The position numbers were made by a program, and so were the translations under genes. A model generated the notes under the pieces. It searched no databases and had not been told where the DNA came from. It saw only the letters and a program-made list of their open reading frames with translations. DNA of 37,989 nt from Acidimicrobiaceae bacterium (lineage in GTDB: Bacteria; Actinomycetota; Acidimicrobiia; Acidimicrobiales; RAAP-2). The stretch covers positions 1 to 37,989 of the forward strand of contig CANGPX010000006.1 of assembly GCA_947456095.1 (NCBI GenBank). Reading direction: 5' to 3'. The first letter of the stretch is position 1. Each line of letters starts with the position of its first letter. Positions 18,056 through 31,466 of this stretch are shown here, piece by piece.

Positions 18056-19489
18056 CTAGGACGCGGCTGCCGCTCGTCGCTCGTTGAGCAAAGAGATCAC
18101 GGCTTTCCCATTGGCTTTGCCCTTGGTTGCCGCCATCACTTTGCCAATGAAGAACTGTGCGAGTTTGTCGTCGCCTCCGGCAAAGCGAGTCCATTCATCG
18201 TCGTTTGCTTGAATGACCTCGGCAACTGCTGTGGACAAGGTGTCATCACTCAGTTGTTCGAATCCCAGTTTGGCTGCGAGATCTTTCGGATCAGCATCTG
18301 GTTCTTCAATAAGAGCGGCCAACACAGTCTTTGCCTGCGTAGCCGACAGTGCACCCGACGCTTCCAACTGACACGTCGCAGCAAAACTTGCTGCACTCGG
18401 CAAGACGCCTTCTGCATTCAGTTCATTGGCCGCACGAGTGAGCGCCAATTGCGCCGGAGCTCCAGCAGCAGTTGCTTCAACGACCAAAGCATCAAGGTCA
18501 CGGTCAACAACCGTTGCCACAAGATCAAGGGTTGCTTGATCGTCACTCCCAAGGAGTTGCACAAGTGCTTGTCGGCGAGCCTTCGGCAGGGCGGGAAGGC
18601 CACGTCGAATCTCAGCAATCCACTCAACACTTGGCGCAAGTGGCACAAGGTCGGGCTCTGGGAAGTAGCGATAGTCGTTCGCTTCTTCTTTTGACCGCAT
18701 GGAACCTGTTCGACCTGCTGCTTCATCCCAGTGGCGTGTTTCTTGAACAATGCGTTCGCCTGCCTCAATGCAGTCAACTTGGCGCAGTGCTTCATATTCA
18801 ATGGCGCGTTGCAAACTGCGCAGTGAGTTCAAATTCTTGATCTCACAGCGCTTGCCAAAGGGGTCTCCGGGCTTTCGCACCGAGACGTTGGCATCGACGC
18901 GCATGGAGCCTTCTTCCATCCGGCCGTCGGTTGCGCCAACCGCCACCAAAATTGCGCGGAGCTCTGCGACGTAGGCACGAGCTTGCACTCCTGAGCGCAT
19001 GTCTGGCTCAGAGACAATTTCAACGAGGGGAACACCTGAGCGGTTGTAATCAATGAGACTGGCATCAGCGCCATGGATTCGCCCCGATCCACCTAAGTGG
19101 GTGGACTTTCCCGTGTCTTCTTCCATGTGGGCTCGAGTGATGCCAACAACGCTTCCATCGGGCAGTTCAATCCTGCCGTGCTCGTTGAGTGGCAGATCGT
19201 ATTGGCTGATCTGGAAATCTTTCGGCATGTCAGGGTAGAAGTAGTTCTTCCGGTGGAAGTTCGACCACTTGACCTCACACTCGAGCGCCAAACCAATCCG
19301 AATGGCGAATTCGACTGCTTTTTCATTGAGGACGGGAAGCGATCCCGGCAGTCCCACACACACCGGGCACACATTGGTGTTGGGCTCATCGCCAAACTGG
19401 TTTCGGCACCCACAAAACAACTTGGTTGCGGTTTTCAGTTCACAGTGGACTTCTAAGCCAATGATGGTTTCGTAGCCAGCCATGCTCAT
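18056..19489 (-). CDS. gatB: Asp/Glu-tRNA amidotransferase subunit B
   Basis: YETIIGLEVHCELKTATKLFCGC, NTNVCPVCVGLPGSLPVLN, MEEDTGKSTH, C-terminal YqeY-like tail. Confidence 0.96.
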   Translation of the reverse strand: MSMAGYETIIGLEVHCELKTATKLFCGCRNQFGDEPNTNVCPVCVGLPGSLPVLNEKAVEFAIRIGLALECEVKWSNFHRKNYFYPDMPKDFQISQYDLPLNEHGRIELPDGSVVGITRAHMEEDTGKSTHLGGSGRIHGADASLIDYNRSGVPLVEIVSEPDMRSGVQARAYVAELRAILVAVGATDGRMEEGSMRVDANVSVRKPGDPFGKRCEIKNLNSLRSLQRAIEYEALRQVDCIEAGERIVQETRHWDEAAGRTGSMRSKEEANDYRYFPEPDLVPLAPSVEWIAEIRRGLPALPKARRQALVQLLGSDDQATLDLVATVVDRDLDALVVEATAAGAPAQLALTRAANELNAEGVLPSAASFAATCQLEASGALSATQAKTVLAALIEEPDADPKDLAAKLGFEQLSDDTLSTAVAEVIQANDDEWTRFAGGDDKLAQFFIGKVMAATKGKANGKAVISLLNERRAAAAS

Positions 19490-20907
19490 TTTGCAACTCC
19501 TGCTTCAAGAACGGCACCAACTTGGAAGAGGCGGTCATCTCTGCGACCTGGACTCAAAATCTGCACACCAATCGGCATCCCTGCAGCCGAGTTACCAAAG
19601 GGCACCGACATTGCACCATGGCCGGCCAGGTTGGTCGGAATGGTGAACAGGTCCGACAGATACATCGACATTGGATCAGCCACCTTGTCGCCAAAGCCAA
19701 ATGCCGTCGTTGGCGTCGTTGCCCCGAGCAGCACATCAACCTTTGTGTAGGCGGCGTCAAGAGCGTTGGTGATGAGCCGACGCGTCTTTTGCGCCTGGCC
19801 GTAGTAGGCGTCGTAGTAGCCAGCCGACAATGCGTAGGTGCCAAGCATGATGCGACGCTTCACCTCTGGGCCAAATCCTGCTGTTCGAGTCGCCACGTTC
19901 ATTGCCGCCACATCTTCACGCTCAACGCGAAGGCCAAAACGCACGCCGTCGTAGCGGGCAAGGTTTGACGATGCCTCCGCTGGGGCAATCAGGTAATAGG
20001 CCGAAAGCCCAAGGCGCAGTTCGGGAATGGCAAGGTCAACAATCTCAGCACCTGCTGCTTCAAGCACACTGGCAGCAAGTCGGACCCGCTCAACAATTTC
20101 TGCATCAGCGCCATCGAGGAGGTCGCGACAAAGGCCGACTTTCAACCCCTTGACTCCCCGTCCACACGCAGCGACCAAGTCTTCGTAAGCATCAGGCATC
20201 GAGGTCGAGTCAGCCGGGTCATGGCCGCCAATGACTTGCGTCACAAGCGCTGCATCAGCAACCGTCGTCGTAAAGGGCCCGACCTGGTCAAGTGATGAGG
20301 AAAACGCAACAAGCCCGTACCGAGACACATGCCCATACGAAGGCTTGTAACCAACGAGGCCGCAAAATGCCGCGGGTTGGCGGATTGATCCACCAGTGTC
20401 AGATCCAAGTGCGACCGGGACAAAACCGGCGGCAACAGCAACCGCTGAGCCACCAGAAGATCCACCGGGAACCTTGGTCACATCATGAGGGTTTCGCGAC
20501 GGTCCAAAAGCTGAGTTCTCCGTTGAAGAACCCATGGCGAATTCATCGAGGTTGGTCTTGCCAACTGGCACTGCACCAGCGGCCACGAGCCGCTCAACAA
20601 CAGTTGCGGTGTACGGAGGCTTCCAGCCATCCAAGATCTTTGATCCACACGTTGTTGGCACGCCCCGCATGGCCAAGTTGTCCTTGATGCCAATCGGCAC
20701 GCCAGCAAGTGGGCCTGGGTCGCCACCGGCTGCAACTACTGCGTCAACGGCCTTCGCCGCTTTTCGGGCACCGTCGTGGTCAAGATATAAAAACGCATGC
20801 AGTTCGTGGTCACGCGCATCAATCGCGGCAAAGGAGTGCTCAAGTGCCTCGCTTGCGCTGATCTGTCCACTGCGGACCTGTGCGGCAAGTTCGTGGGCCG
20901 TGGTCAT
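19486..20907 (-). CDS. gatA: Asp/Glu-tRNA amidotransferase subunit A
   Basis: Amidase signature [15 protein letters not shown]...[23 protein letters not shown]; 4-nt overlaps on both sides. Confidence 0.96.
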   Translation of the reverse strand: MTTAHELAAQVRSGQISASEALEHSFAAIDARDHELHAFLYLDHDGARKAAKAVDAVVAAGGDPGPLAGVPIGIKDNLAMRGVPTTCGSKILDGWKPPYTATVVERLVAAGAVPVGKTNLDEFAMGSSTENSAFGPSRNPHDVTKVPGGSSGGSAVAVAAGFVPVALGSDTGGSIRQPAAFCGLVGYKPSYGHVSRYGLVAFSSSLDQVGPFTTTVADAALVTQVIGGHDPADSTSMPDAYEDLVAACGRGVKGLKVGLCRDLLDGADAEIVERVRLAASVLEAAGAEIVDLAIPELRLGLSAYYLIAPAEASSNLARYDGVRFGLRVEREDVAAMNVATRTAGFGPEVKRRIMLGTYALSAGYYDAYYGQAQKTRRLITNALDAAYTKVDVLLGATTPTTAFGFGDKVADPMSMYLSDLFTIPTNLAGHGAMSVPFGNSAAGMPIGVQILSPGRRDDRLFQVGAVLEAGVAK

Positions 20908-21212
20908 GGCGCCTCTCCGAGAATACGGCCGACCTTGAATCGACCCGCTTCAACTGATGGTGCTGCGGCAAGGAGTTCGTCACGGTCAAGCGACGCGGTT
21001 GGCACGTCGGAGCGCAGGATGTTCTCCAAGTCAAACGGGTGGGCCATGGGGACCAGACCCTCAAGGTCAAGGCTTGAGATGTCAGCAGCATGGCTGAGAA
21101 CTGAGCCAAGTTGAGCAGTGAAGGTCTCTACCTCATCTTCGCTCAGTTCAAGCCGGGCGAGACCAGCCACATGGACAACCTCTTGTTTGGTGAGTGGGCT
21201 TGGGTCGCTCAC
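20904..21212 (-). CDS. gatC: Asp/Glu-tRNA amidotransferase subunit C
   Basis: LTKQEVVHVAGLARLELSEDEVETFTAQLGSVL. Confidence 0.93.
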   Translation of the reverse strand: MSDPSPLTKQEVVHVAGLARLELSEDEVETFTAQLGSVLSHAADISSLDLEGLVPMAHPFDLENILRSDVPTASLDRDELLAAAPSVEAGRFKVGRILGEAP

Positions 21213-21970
21213 GAATTTGCTCCAAGGTGTTCGGCGATATGGGCGAAAATTTCAGATTCAACCAAGGGCTGATCAAAGTCCATGGTGGCGACGTGGTAGC
21301 TGTTTTCAAGGAGTACTTGTCGCACAGGTCCTGACACGCGCTCAACAATTGCCGCTGCAGTGTCTGGTGGAACCACGTGATCTTGCCGCGAGGTCAACAC
21401 CAGTGTTGGGGCAACGATGTTGCTCAGATCTGCGTGCACGGTCTCCATGGCAAAAGACAAACTCTTCGCCGCTTCAAGTGGCGTGCCGGGATAGCCGAGT
21501 TCTGAGACGTCTGGTTTGGCAATGTCTGACCCAATGGAGTCGAAGTACTCAAGACCCGATTCGAGCAAGGCGTCAATTCCCTCACGCAGCTCGGCAACCA
21601 AGGGTTGGCACATGGGATTGACCAAGCCAAGCGCTGCGATCTCGCTGTGGTGTTCGGCCAGCGCCAAGGACAATCCGCCACCCATTGATAATCCAACGAC
21701 CGCCACTCGCTCACATCGGGCAAAAAGGCGTCCAAGGGCTGCATCTGCTTCGCCGTACCAGTCGGCCCAGCGAGTTGGAATCATGTCGGCAAGATCGGTG
21801 CCGTGGCCGGGAAGCAAGGGCATTTCAACGCTGTAGCCCCGAGCAGCAAAGCCTTCGGCCAACGAGCGCATCGATGCTGGAGAACCAGTAAAGCCGTGAA
21901 GGACGAGTACGCCGAGGTTTGAGCCTTCAGCAACGAGTGGTTCACAACCGGAAAGAACAGGAGCCGTCAT
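21209..21970 (-). CDS. Alpha/beta hydrolase, carboxylesterase/monoacylglycerol lipase-like
   Basis: GVLVLHGFTGSPASMR, VVGLSMGGGLSLAL, SRQDHVVPP, ENSYHVATMD. Confidence 0.85.
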   Translation of the reverse strand: MTAPVLSGCEPLVAEGSNLGVLVLHGFTGSPASMRSLAEGFAARGYSVEMPLLPGHGTDLADMIPTRWADWYGEADAALGRLFARCERVAVVGLSMGGGLSLALAEHHSEIAALGLVNPMCQPLVAELREGIDALLESGLEYFDSIGSDIAKPDVSELGYPGTPLEAAKSLSFAMETVHADLSNIVAPTLVLTSRQDHVVPPDTAAAIVERVSGPVRQVLLENSYHVATMDFDQPLVESEIFAHIAEHLGANS

Positions 21971-22032
21971 ACCTCAAGATGGTACCGGTGCCGGTAACCT
22001 CAACGAGTACAACTCTCGATTGAGGTATTCCC

Positions 22033-22437
22033 ATGGGTCATGTGTTCTTAAGTGAAGGTTGGATGACGGCGGCTCGAGACCTCTACGAGCGCTTCAGAGA
22101 CGTGCTGCCTCCAGTCGAGCATCAAGTGAAGGTCAACCTCCTCATCAACGACTCCCCCTTTGACGCCACTGAAGTCGAAGCCCACTTCGACACGACCTCT
22201 GGCGCGCTCATTGTTGAGCCTGGCCACATTGACGGTGCAGACCTGTTTGTGACAGTTGACTACGGAACTGCACGGGCACTGCTTGTTGACGGGAACCCGC
22301 AAGCAGCCATGCAGGCATTCCTCCTCAACAAGATTCGCGTTGAAGGCGATGTGGCGAAGTTGATGGTCTTGGCCCAAAATCCCATGGGTGATGATGCGGT
22401 GCAGTACGCCCAAGAGTTGCGCGATCTCACCGAGTAG
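22033..22437 (+). CDS. SCP2 sterol-binding-like domain protein
   Basis: 134 aa; YGTARALLVDGNPQAAMQAFLLNKIRVEGDVAKLMVL is SCP2-like; RBS-like GAGG upstream. Confidence 0.65.
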   Translation: MGHVFLSEGWMTAARDLYERFRDVLPPVEHQVKVNLLINDSPFDATEVEAHFDTTSGALIVEPGHIDGADLFVTVDYGTARALLVDGNPQAAMQAFLLNKIRVEGDVAKLMVLAQNPMGDDAVQYAQELRDLTE

Positions 22438-22439
22438 TC

Positions 22440-23399
22440 ATGGTTGACGAGGAGCCACTTGTTGAACCCTCCGAGATCTTCTCGATTGCGACCAACGATG
22501 GCCACCTGCTCTACGCCGAAGCGGTTGGCACCGGAACAACTCCCCTGCTTTATCTCCATGGCGGACCTGGGTCAGGGTGTTCACTCAACCAACGAAAGAT
22601 GTTTGATGGCGTGGCCACGACGAGCTACTTGCTCGACCAACGAGGCTCTGGTCGAAGCCGACCACTCGCCGAATCTTTCGAACATGATCTCGCCACCCAA
22701 ACAACGGCCAATTTGGTGGCTGATCTTGAACTCCTGCGCGAAGCCGCTGGGGTTGACGCCTGGGCCGTGCTCGGGCTTTCTTGGGGCACGACCCTCGCCT
22801 TGGCCTATGCAGAGGCTCACCCCGAACGGGTGACGAAAATCGGCCTTGGTCTCGTCACCACAACTTCAACCGCAGAAGTTGCCTGGATGACCGAAACCCT
22901 TGAACCGGTCTTCCCCCGAGAGTTCGCCGCGTTTCGTGATGCTGTTCCAGACCAATTCCGTCGGGAGCGAATGGTTGATGCCTATGGCGACTGGTTGGCG
23001 ACGTCTGACCCAACTCTTCGCCAACAAGCGGCAAGAGCGTGGTGTGACTGGGAAGAGGCTCACGTCTCTTTGGCCACTGGCCCGCGTCCGAACCCACTTT
23101 TTTCCGACCCAGCATTTGCCCTGCGCTTTGCCACCCTCGTGACCCACTACTGGCGAAATGCCCATGCCTTTGGCCACGATGACCTCATTGCCAATGCCAC
23201 TCGCCTCCGTGGCACTCCTGGTCGACTGGTCATTGGTCGCTTGGACATCTCAAGCCCAGCTCTCACCGCCACGAGTCTCGTGGACCATTGGCCCGACGCG
23301 TCATTAGAGATTGTTGATGACGCTGGGCACGGTTCGGGCAGAGGGTTTGGCGAAGCACTGGGCTCGCTCATTTCGTGGCTCGGTGAAACAGCCCCCTAG
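22440..23399 (+). CDS. pip: Proline iminopeptidase-like alpha/beta hydrolase
   Basis: LYLHGGPGSGCS, LLDQRGSGRSRP, VLGLSWGTTLALAYAEAHPERV. Confidence 0.85.
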   Translation: MVDEEPLVEPSEIFSIATNDGHLLYAEAVGTGTTPLLYLHGGPGSGCSLNQRKMFDGVATTSYLLDQRGSGRSRPLAESFEHDLATQTTANLVADLELLREAAGVDAWAVLGLSWGTTLALAYAEAHPERVTKIGLGLVTTTSTAEVAWMTETLEPVFPREFAAFRDAVPDQFRRERMVDAYGDWLATSDPTLRQQAARAWCDWEEAHVSLATGPRPNPLFSDPAFALRFATLVTHYWRNAHAFGHDDLIANATRLRGTPGRLVIGRLDISSPALTATSLVDHWPDASLEIVDDAGHGSGRGFGEALGSLISWLGETAP

Positions 23400-25018
23400 A
23401 ACTCGACGGAGGGCTCTTCGAGGGCTGTTGGCTTCGACCGGTCCATTGACCGCATAAACAACGAGGCCACCACGCCAATAATCGCCATGGCCGAGGCAAT
23501 GATGAACGGCAGCGTGAACGTCGAAACCAACTGACTCTGGGTTGGATGAGGAGGAAGTGCCCGTTGCTTGGCTGCTTGAATGGCCATGACAATCGTAATG
23601 CCAGCCACTTCACCAACTTGAGTGGCGATCAGCCCAGCAGCCGACATCACGCCGTATTCATGTTCTTCAACTTCATTGGCCATCGTCGCTGATGATGCCG
23701 GCATAGCCATACCCATGCCAATGCCCGAGAGGCCAAGTCCAATCATGAGGACCCACACCGGGGTTCCTGCTGCGGCAAAGGCAAACACGGCAAGTGAGGC
23801 AAACAGCGCGAGCGATCCGGCAATGGTGGTCGAACGCTCACCGAATTTGACCGCGGCATAACCAGCAATTGGCGAAGCAATGGCAAAGACAATGGGGCGA
23901 GGAATTGAGTAGATGCCAATTTGCGCGGTTGAGGAGTGATACACCACGGACATCAAAATCGGAAAGAGGACGAAACCGGAGAAATAGGCAAAGTTCGCGC
24001 TTGACCTCACCACCATGGGAAACACAAAGTTTCTCGTCGTGAAGTAGCGCTTCGGGATGAGGGGATGCGCCGAGTGGGTGAGTTGGAAAATGAACACCAC
24101 TGTTCCAAGGAGACCAATGCCAAACAACGACAACTCAAGCGGCGAAGTCACCGAGTGATGCTCGAGCATCGTGAGGCCGAGCATGATTCCAAGAACTGCA
24201 GCCATGAGTGACCAGTTCCCAATCCAGTCCATGCCTTCCCAGGAAATCTGCTTCGCACCCTCACGCTTTTTGTCAATGGACTTCGGAATGATGGTCGACA
24301 CCACGGCATAGGCAATCGCCAGCAAAATTAGCTGCACCCAAAACAGACCACGCCAGCCAACGGCCACGATGACTGGCGCTCCAACGGTGATCCCGACGAC
24401 TGGTCCGCCGGCACCAATGAGCGACCACCAGCCAAGCGCTTTCACTCGGTCTTCTTTGGCGAAGACCTTGTTGATGAGCGCCATTGATGCCGTTGCCGTT
24501 GCCGCCCCTTGGATACCGTCAAGGGTGCGTGCGGCAATGAGCATGGGTGCATTGACCGCAAACGAGGTCAACACTGCTGACACCATGGCCCCCATGAGGC
24601 CAAACAAATAGAGGCGGCGGTGTCCAAAGACATCACTGGCGCGACCGAAGATCGGCGCCGCCAACCCAAAGGCCAGCAGCGGTCCGGTCAGGGTCCATCC
24701 AAGAACCGTTGTTGACGTGTGGAAGTCATGACTGACCTTCAGCAGCACAATGTTGAACACGGTGAAGGTGAAATTGAGCGCCAAAAGGCCAGCAAGCAGC
24801 GAGCGAAGCACCCACCACTGATACTTCGGGCTCTCCGCGGCGCGCACGCCAACGCGATGGCGAAGGAGTTGAAACCACGGCAGGTCTGATGCGGCTTCGG
24901 TGCCTGCGCCACCAAGTGCACTTGCCCCTGGGTCTTTTACTGCGTTGAAGAGGTCGTCTGGATTATCGACCGATCCTCGATGGTGCTCCTGAGCGGAGGA
25001 CGTTTCGTCCTCGTTCAC
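23396..25018 (-). CDS. MFS transporter (DHA2-like)
   Basis: 540 aa, many TM segments; GRASDVFGHRRLYLFGL motif; 4-nt overlap with the SDR gene. Confidence 0.85.
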   Translation of the reverse strand: MNEDETSSAQEHHRGSVDNPDDLFNAVKDPGASALGGAGTEAASDLPWFQLLRHRVGVRAAESPKYQWWVLRSLLAGLLALNFTFTVFNIVLLKVSHDFHTSTTVLGWTLTGPLLAFGLAAPIFGRASDVFGHRRLYLFGLMGAMVSAVLTSFAVNAPMLIAARTLDGIQGAATATASMALINKVFAKEDRVKALGWWSLIGAGGPVVGITVGAPVIVAVGWRGLFWVQLILLAIAYAVVSTIIPKSIDKKREGAKQISWEGMDWIGNWSLMAAVLGIMLGLTMLEHHSVTSPLELSLFGIGLLGTVVFIFQLTHSAHPLIPKRYFTTRNFVFPMVVRSSANFAYFSGFVLFPILMSVVYHSSTAQIGIYSIPRPIVFAIASPIAGYAAVKFGERSTTIAGSLALFASLAVFAFAAAGTPVWVLMIGLGLSGIGMGMAMPASSATMANEVEEHEYGVMSAAGLIATQVGEVAGITIVMAIQAAKQRALPPHPTQSQLVSTFTLPFIIASAMAIIGVVASLFMRSMDRSKPTALEEPSVEF

Positions 25019-25893
25019 GCTTGAAGCTTGGCCATCTCGGTCTGCAACTCAGCAACAGTCCAACGCTCGTCTTTTTCAATCCGGTCAGTCATTGACCAGT
25101 TTTCAAAGGCGCGAACAGTTCCACCTTGGACAAAGAACACTCGACCCGTTGCCGGGCAAGACTCTGTGGCCAAATACGCAACAAGCGGTGAGACGTTTGC
25201 TGGGTCCCAGGCGTCAAAGACTGCTGCATCAGTTGGGACGGCAACAATGTCGGCGAGGCCGGGCGTTGACTCGGTCATGCGGGTGCGTGCAGCTGGCGCA
25301 ATGGCGTTGACGCGAACGCCGTAGCGCTTCAGCTCTTCAGCAATGATGAGCGAGAACGAAGCAATACCAGACTTGGCCGCTCCATAGTTCGACTGGCCGG
25401 GGTTACCAATGAGGCCAGAGGTCGACGAGGTGTTAATCACACTGGCCTTGACATCCTTGCCATTTTTGGTCTGCTCGCGCCAGTAAGCAGCAGCATGACG
25501 GGTTGGCACAAAGTGACCCTTCAAGTGCACATACATGACTGCGTCCCAGTCTTCTTCTGACATGTTGATGAGCACGCGGTCACGCAAGATGCCAGCGTTA
25601 TTCACGAGCACATGGAGGTCGCCAAAGTGCTCAATTGCTTGATCAATCAAGCGCTTTCCGCCATCCCACGAGGCAATGTCGTCAGTGTTGGCGATTGCCT
25701 CGCCACCAAGGGCCACGATTTCATCAGCGACTTGCTGGGCAGCTCCACGATCGTCGCCTGAGCCATCGACTGCGCCGCCAAGGTCGTTGATGACGAGTTT
25801 TGCCCCTTCGCTGGCAAACAACAATGCGTGCTCGCGACCAATGCCTCGACCTGCACCAGTAATAATTGCTACGCGACCGTCCAACGCACCCAT
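25015..25893 (-). CDS. Short-chain dehydrogenase/reductase
   Basis: AIITGAGRGIGREHALLFASEGAKLVINDLGG, NNAGILRD, SNYGAAKSGI; RBS-like AGAGGAGA. Confidence 0.9.
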   Translation of the reverse strand: MGALDGRVAIITGAGRGIGREHALLFASEGAKLVINDLGGAVDGSGDDRGAAQQVADEIVALGGEAIANTDDIASWDGGKRLIDQAIEHFGDLHVLVNNAGILRDRVLINMSEEDWDAVMYVHLKGHFVPTRHAAAYWREQTKNGKDVKASVINTSSTSGLIGNPGQSNYGAAKSGIASFSLIIAEELKRYGVRVNAIAPAARTRMTESTPGLADIVAVPTDAAVFDAWDPANVSPLVAYLATESCPATGRVFFVQGGTVRAFENWSMTDRIEKDERWTVAELQTEMAKLQA

Positions 25894-25959
25894 GGGGTTC
25901 TCCTCTGCCTAGATCTGTCCCACATCTTAGGCTGAAGCACTGACCTCGCCGCGAGGGTT

Positions 25960-26244
25960 CTAAACCTTGAACCACCATGACGATGTTCGGGCGTGAGCGT
26001 GGAAATGATCGGGGATTTGCCGCATGACCTGGTCAATCCGGTAGGGCGTTTCTCCAAGGACTCGGTCCGCCACCTCGGTCAAGCGAGCAACCATGTGCTC
26101 GACAATCTCCTCGGGAGGATTTGGACCATGTCCTTTCCACACCACCATCGGCACGTCACACACTTCACAGTCAGCAATCCAGCAGTGCTCATCTTCGAAA
26201 TGCCACGGCGTGATGCGGGCTGCTTCACACAGCAGACACGTCAT
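25960..26244 (-). CDS. Small Cys/His-rich protein, possibly HIT-related
   Basis: MTCLLCEAAR...CEVCDVPMVVWKGHG...IPDHFHAHARTSSWW; 4-nt overlap with upstream gene. Confidence 0.6.
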   Translation of the reverse strand: MTCLLCEAARITPWHFEDEHCWIADCEVCDVPMVVWKGHGPNPPEEIVEHMVARLTEVADRVLGETPYRIDQVMRQIPDHFHAHARTSSWWFKV

Positions 26245-28304
26245 GCCAGCGTCACTGTCACGGGCGTGCCAGCAGGAACAGTCGTTCCAGCCGGTGGGTC
26301 TTGTGCCGCAACGGCTGATCCCGTGCCGAGGAGATTCGGGGCGAGTCCAAGTCCCGACAGTTGGGCAACGGCATCAGGACCAGATTTTCCCACCACGTTT
26401 GGCACGACGACAGGAGCCGGACCAGTCGAGAGGTAAATCGTGACCGTTGAGCCCGAAGTGAGTGCACTGCCAGCTGCAGGCATGGAGCGCGTTACTGAAT
26501 TGACCGCCACGGTGCTTGAGTACTCAGACCCGACAGACACGGTAAAGCCAGCAGCACTGAGCGCTGATTTTGCTGCTGCTTCGGTTTGACCAGCGACATT
26601 TGGCACGGCCGTTGGTGCAGTGCCGCTTGACACTGACAAGACCACCACTGCCCCTTCTGCGACCGACGCAGGATTGGTCACCCCATCAACGCTGTAGCTC
26701 ACGACTTGACCTGGTGGAGTGGTGGCCGAGTACGTGGCCGCTGACGTTGGGCAAGATGAGGACAATTTGGCAGTTGCCAGTTTGTCTTCTGCCGCGGTGC
26801 AACTGAGGCCGAGCACAGCCGGCACGGGAACAAGCGGTGGTCCAAGAGACAGACGGAGGGCGATCGCACTGCCTTGTTTGACTGAGGTCCCAGCAGCTGG
26901 GTCTTGAGCAATGACCTCACCTTTTGGAATCGAGCCCGAATACGTGCCGGTTTCATAGGCCACGGTCAATTGCGCAAGACCAAGTGCACTTGCAGCTTGG
27001 TCCTTTGAATCTCCAACCACACTTGGCACGAGCACATCAGCTTTTTGCAAGCCCTGGAGCACGAGGAACGTCCCCCCTGCGGCGAACGAGAAGACGACAA
27101 CCAGACCAACAATCCACCACCACATCCGGCGACGTCGGCGGTTATCTTCACCGTCAACATTGTCGCCATCTTGCCCGCCCGCTTCGTAGTTGCTGGGCTC
27201 GCCAAACACTGTTCCTTGTGGCGCGGTCAACACGCCCGTTGCTTGGAACGCGGTGGTGGCGACGGTAGGCACTGCCCCAGTGAGCTCTGACGCTGACGGT
27301 GCGGTAAATCCAATGGTGGTGGCTCCAAGAACCGTTGTTGAAACTGCTGGCGTTGTTCCCGTTGGTGAAGCGGTGACGGAAGTCTCACGAACGCCAAAGC
27401 TTGACGCAACCGCAATGGTTGCCCCTTCGCTCGACAGTGTCGGGGCTGGTCGAGTGGTCGGATTGAGCGGACCGGGTGGCAACAACGTTGCTGCCAATGC
27501 CTCGAGGCGGTCGGCCAGCGTGGCTGCATCAATGCGCGCATCTGGGTCAGGAGCTGCGGCATAGGCCAAAATCTGATCGAGGGGTCCAAGTGCTGGATGA
27601 TGCGGCATGGCCATACCAACGCGAGCCATCAACGTGGCAATGGGTGAAGACGCCTCAAAGGGAAGCGACCCGGTGACGGCTTCGTACAGCACGAGGGCAA
27701 GTGCGTAGACGTCAGCTCGCTGATCAATGGGGGCACCAAGTGCCTCTTCGGGCGACGCGTAGCGAGCATGTTCGGCATCGAGCGTTGACGCCCCGAGGGC
27801 AAAGGGGTCTTTTGGGCCTTCAATCGGACTGAAATCAGTGAGGCGAAGTCGGTCATCGCCATCGAAGAGCAAGTTGGCTGGCTTGATCGCTCCATGAGTG
27901 ATGCCCGAGGCATGGGCAGAGGCAAGCGCACGCGCTGCTTGGATGCCAATGGCGACGACTTGGCTCACACTCAACATGCCGGTCACATTGAGCAGGGTGC
28001 GAAGAGACCCACCTTCAACATATTCCAACACCACAAAGGCATGTTGAGGGTCATCGGACCAGTCATAGACCCGAAGAATGGAAGGGTGGCTGAGGCCGGC
28101 AATAGCCCGAGCTTCTGCGGCAAAACGCTCACGGAAACCTTGGTCGCTAGCAAATTCCTCGTTCAAGACTCGAACAGCAACTTGGCGTTGCAGCGAGACA
28201 TCGTCACCGAGATAGGTCGAGGCGTGCGTACCGCTTCCAAGCAGCGCGACAAGTCGATAGCGACCGTCGAGCATCGTTCCGATGGCGTCGCTAGGGGTTG
28301 GCAT
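26241..28304 (-). CDS. Ser/Thr protein kinase-fold protein with TM helix and four PASTA repeats (probable pseudokinase)
   Basis: Kinase-like N-half; VAVR instead of VAIK and HGAIKPANLL instead of HRDxKPxN; DFS; single TM (WWWIVGLVVVFSFAAGGTFLVL); four PASTA-like units (VPNVVG...). Confidence 0.8.
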   Translation of the reverse strand: MPTPSDAIGTMLDGRYRLVALLGSGTHASTYLGDDVSLQRQVAVRVLNEEFASDQGFRERFAAEARAIAGLSHPSILRVYDWSDDPQHAFVVLEYVEGGSLRTLLNVTGMLSVSQVVAIGIQAARALASAHASGITHGAIKPANLLFDGDDRLRLTDFSPIEGPKDPFALGASTLDAEHARYASPEEALGAPIDQRADVYALALVLYEAVTGSLPFEASSPIATLMARVGMAMPHHPALGPLDQILAYAAAPDPDARIDAATLADRLEALAATLLPPGPLNPTTRPAPTLSSEGATIAVASSFGVRETSVTASPTGTTPAVSTTVLGATTIGFTAPSASELTGAVPTVATTAFQATGVLTAPQGTVFGEPSNYEAGGQDGDNVDGEDNRRRRRMWWWIVGLVVVFSFAAGGTFLVLQGLQKADVLVPSVVGDSKDQAASALGLAQLTVAYETGTYSGSIPKGEVIAQDPAAGTSVKQGSAIALRLSLGPPLVPVPAVLGLSCTAAEDKLATAKLSSSCPTSAATYSATTPPGQVVSYSVDGVTNPASVAEGAVVVLSVSSGTAPTAVPNVAGQTEAAAKSALSAAGFTVSVGSEYSSTVAVNSVTRSMPAAGSALTSGSTVTIYLSTGPAPVVVPNVVGKSGPDAVAQLSGLGLAPNLLGTGSAVAAQDPPAGTTVPAGTPVTVTLA

Positions 28305-28358
28305 AGTGCCCCTTACGCTACAGAGTGCGGCGCCACGTTGGTGGGACGTTTCCTAGAC

Positions 28359-31462
<3,104 letters not shown>

Positions 31463-31466
31463 CTGC

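Noticed and set aside
17753-18694. 313-aa plus-strand ORF
   Set aside because: Antisense to the SGNH and gatB genes; no recognisable motif and atypical composition.
21981-21999. GGTACCGG-TG-CCGGTAACC imperfect dyad as operator between the hydrolase and SCP2 genes
   Set aside because: Imperfect symmetry, single occurrence and no local regulator; not enough to call.
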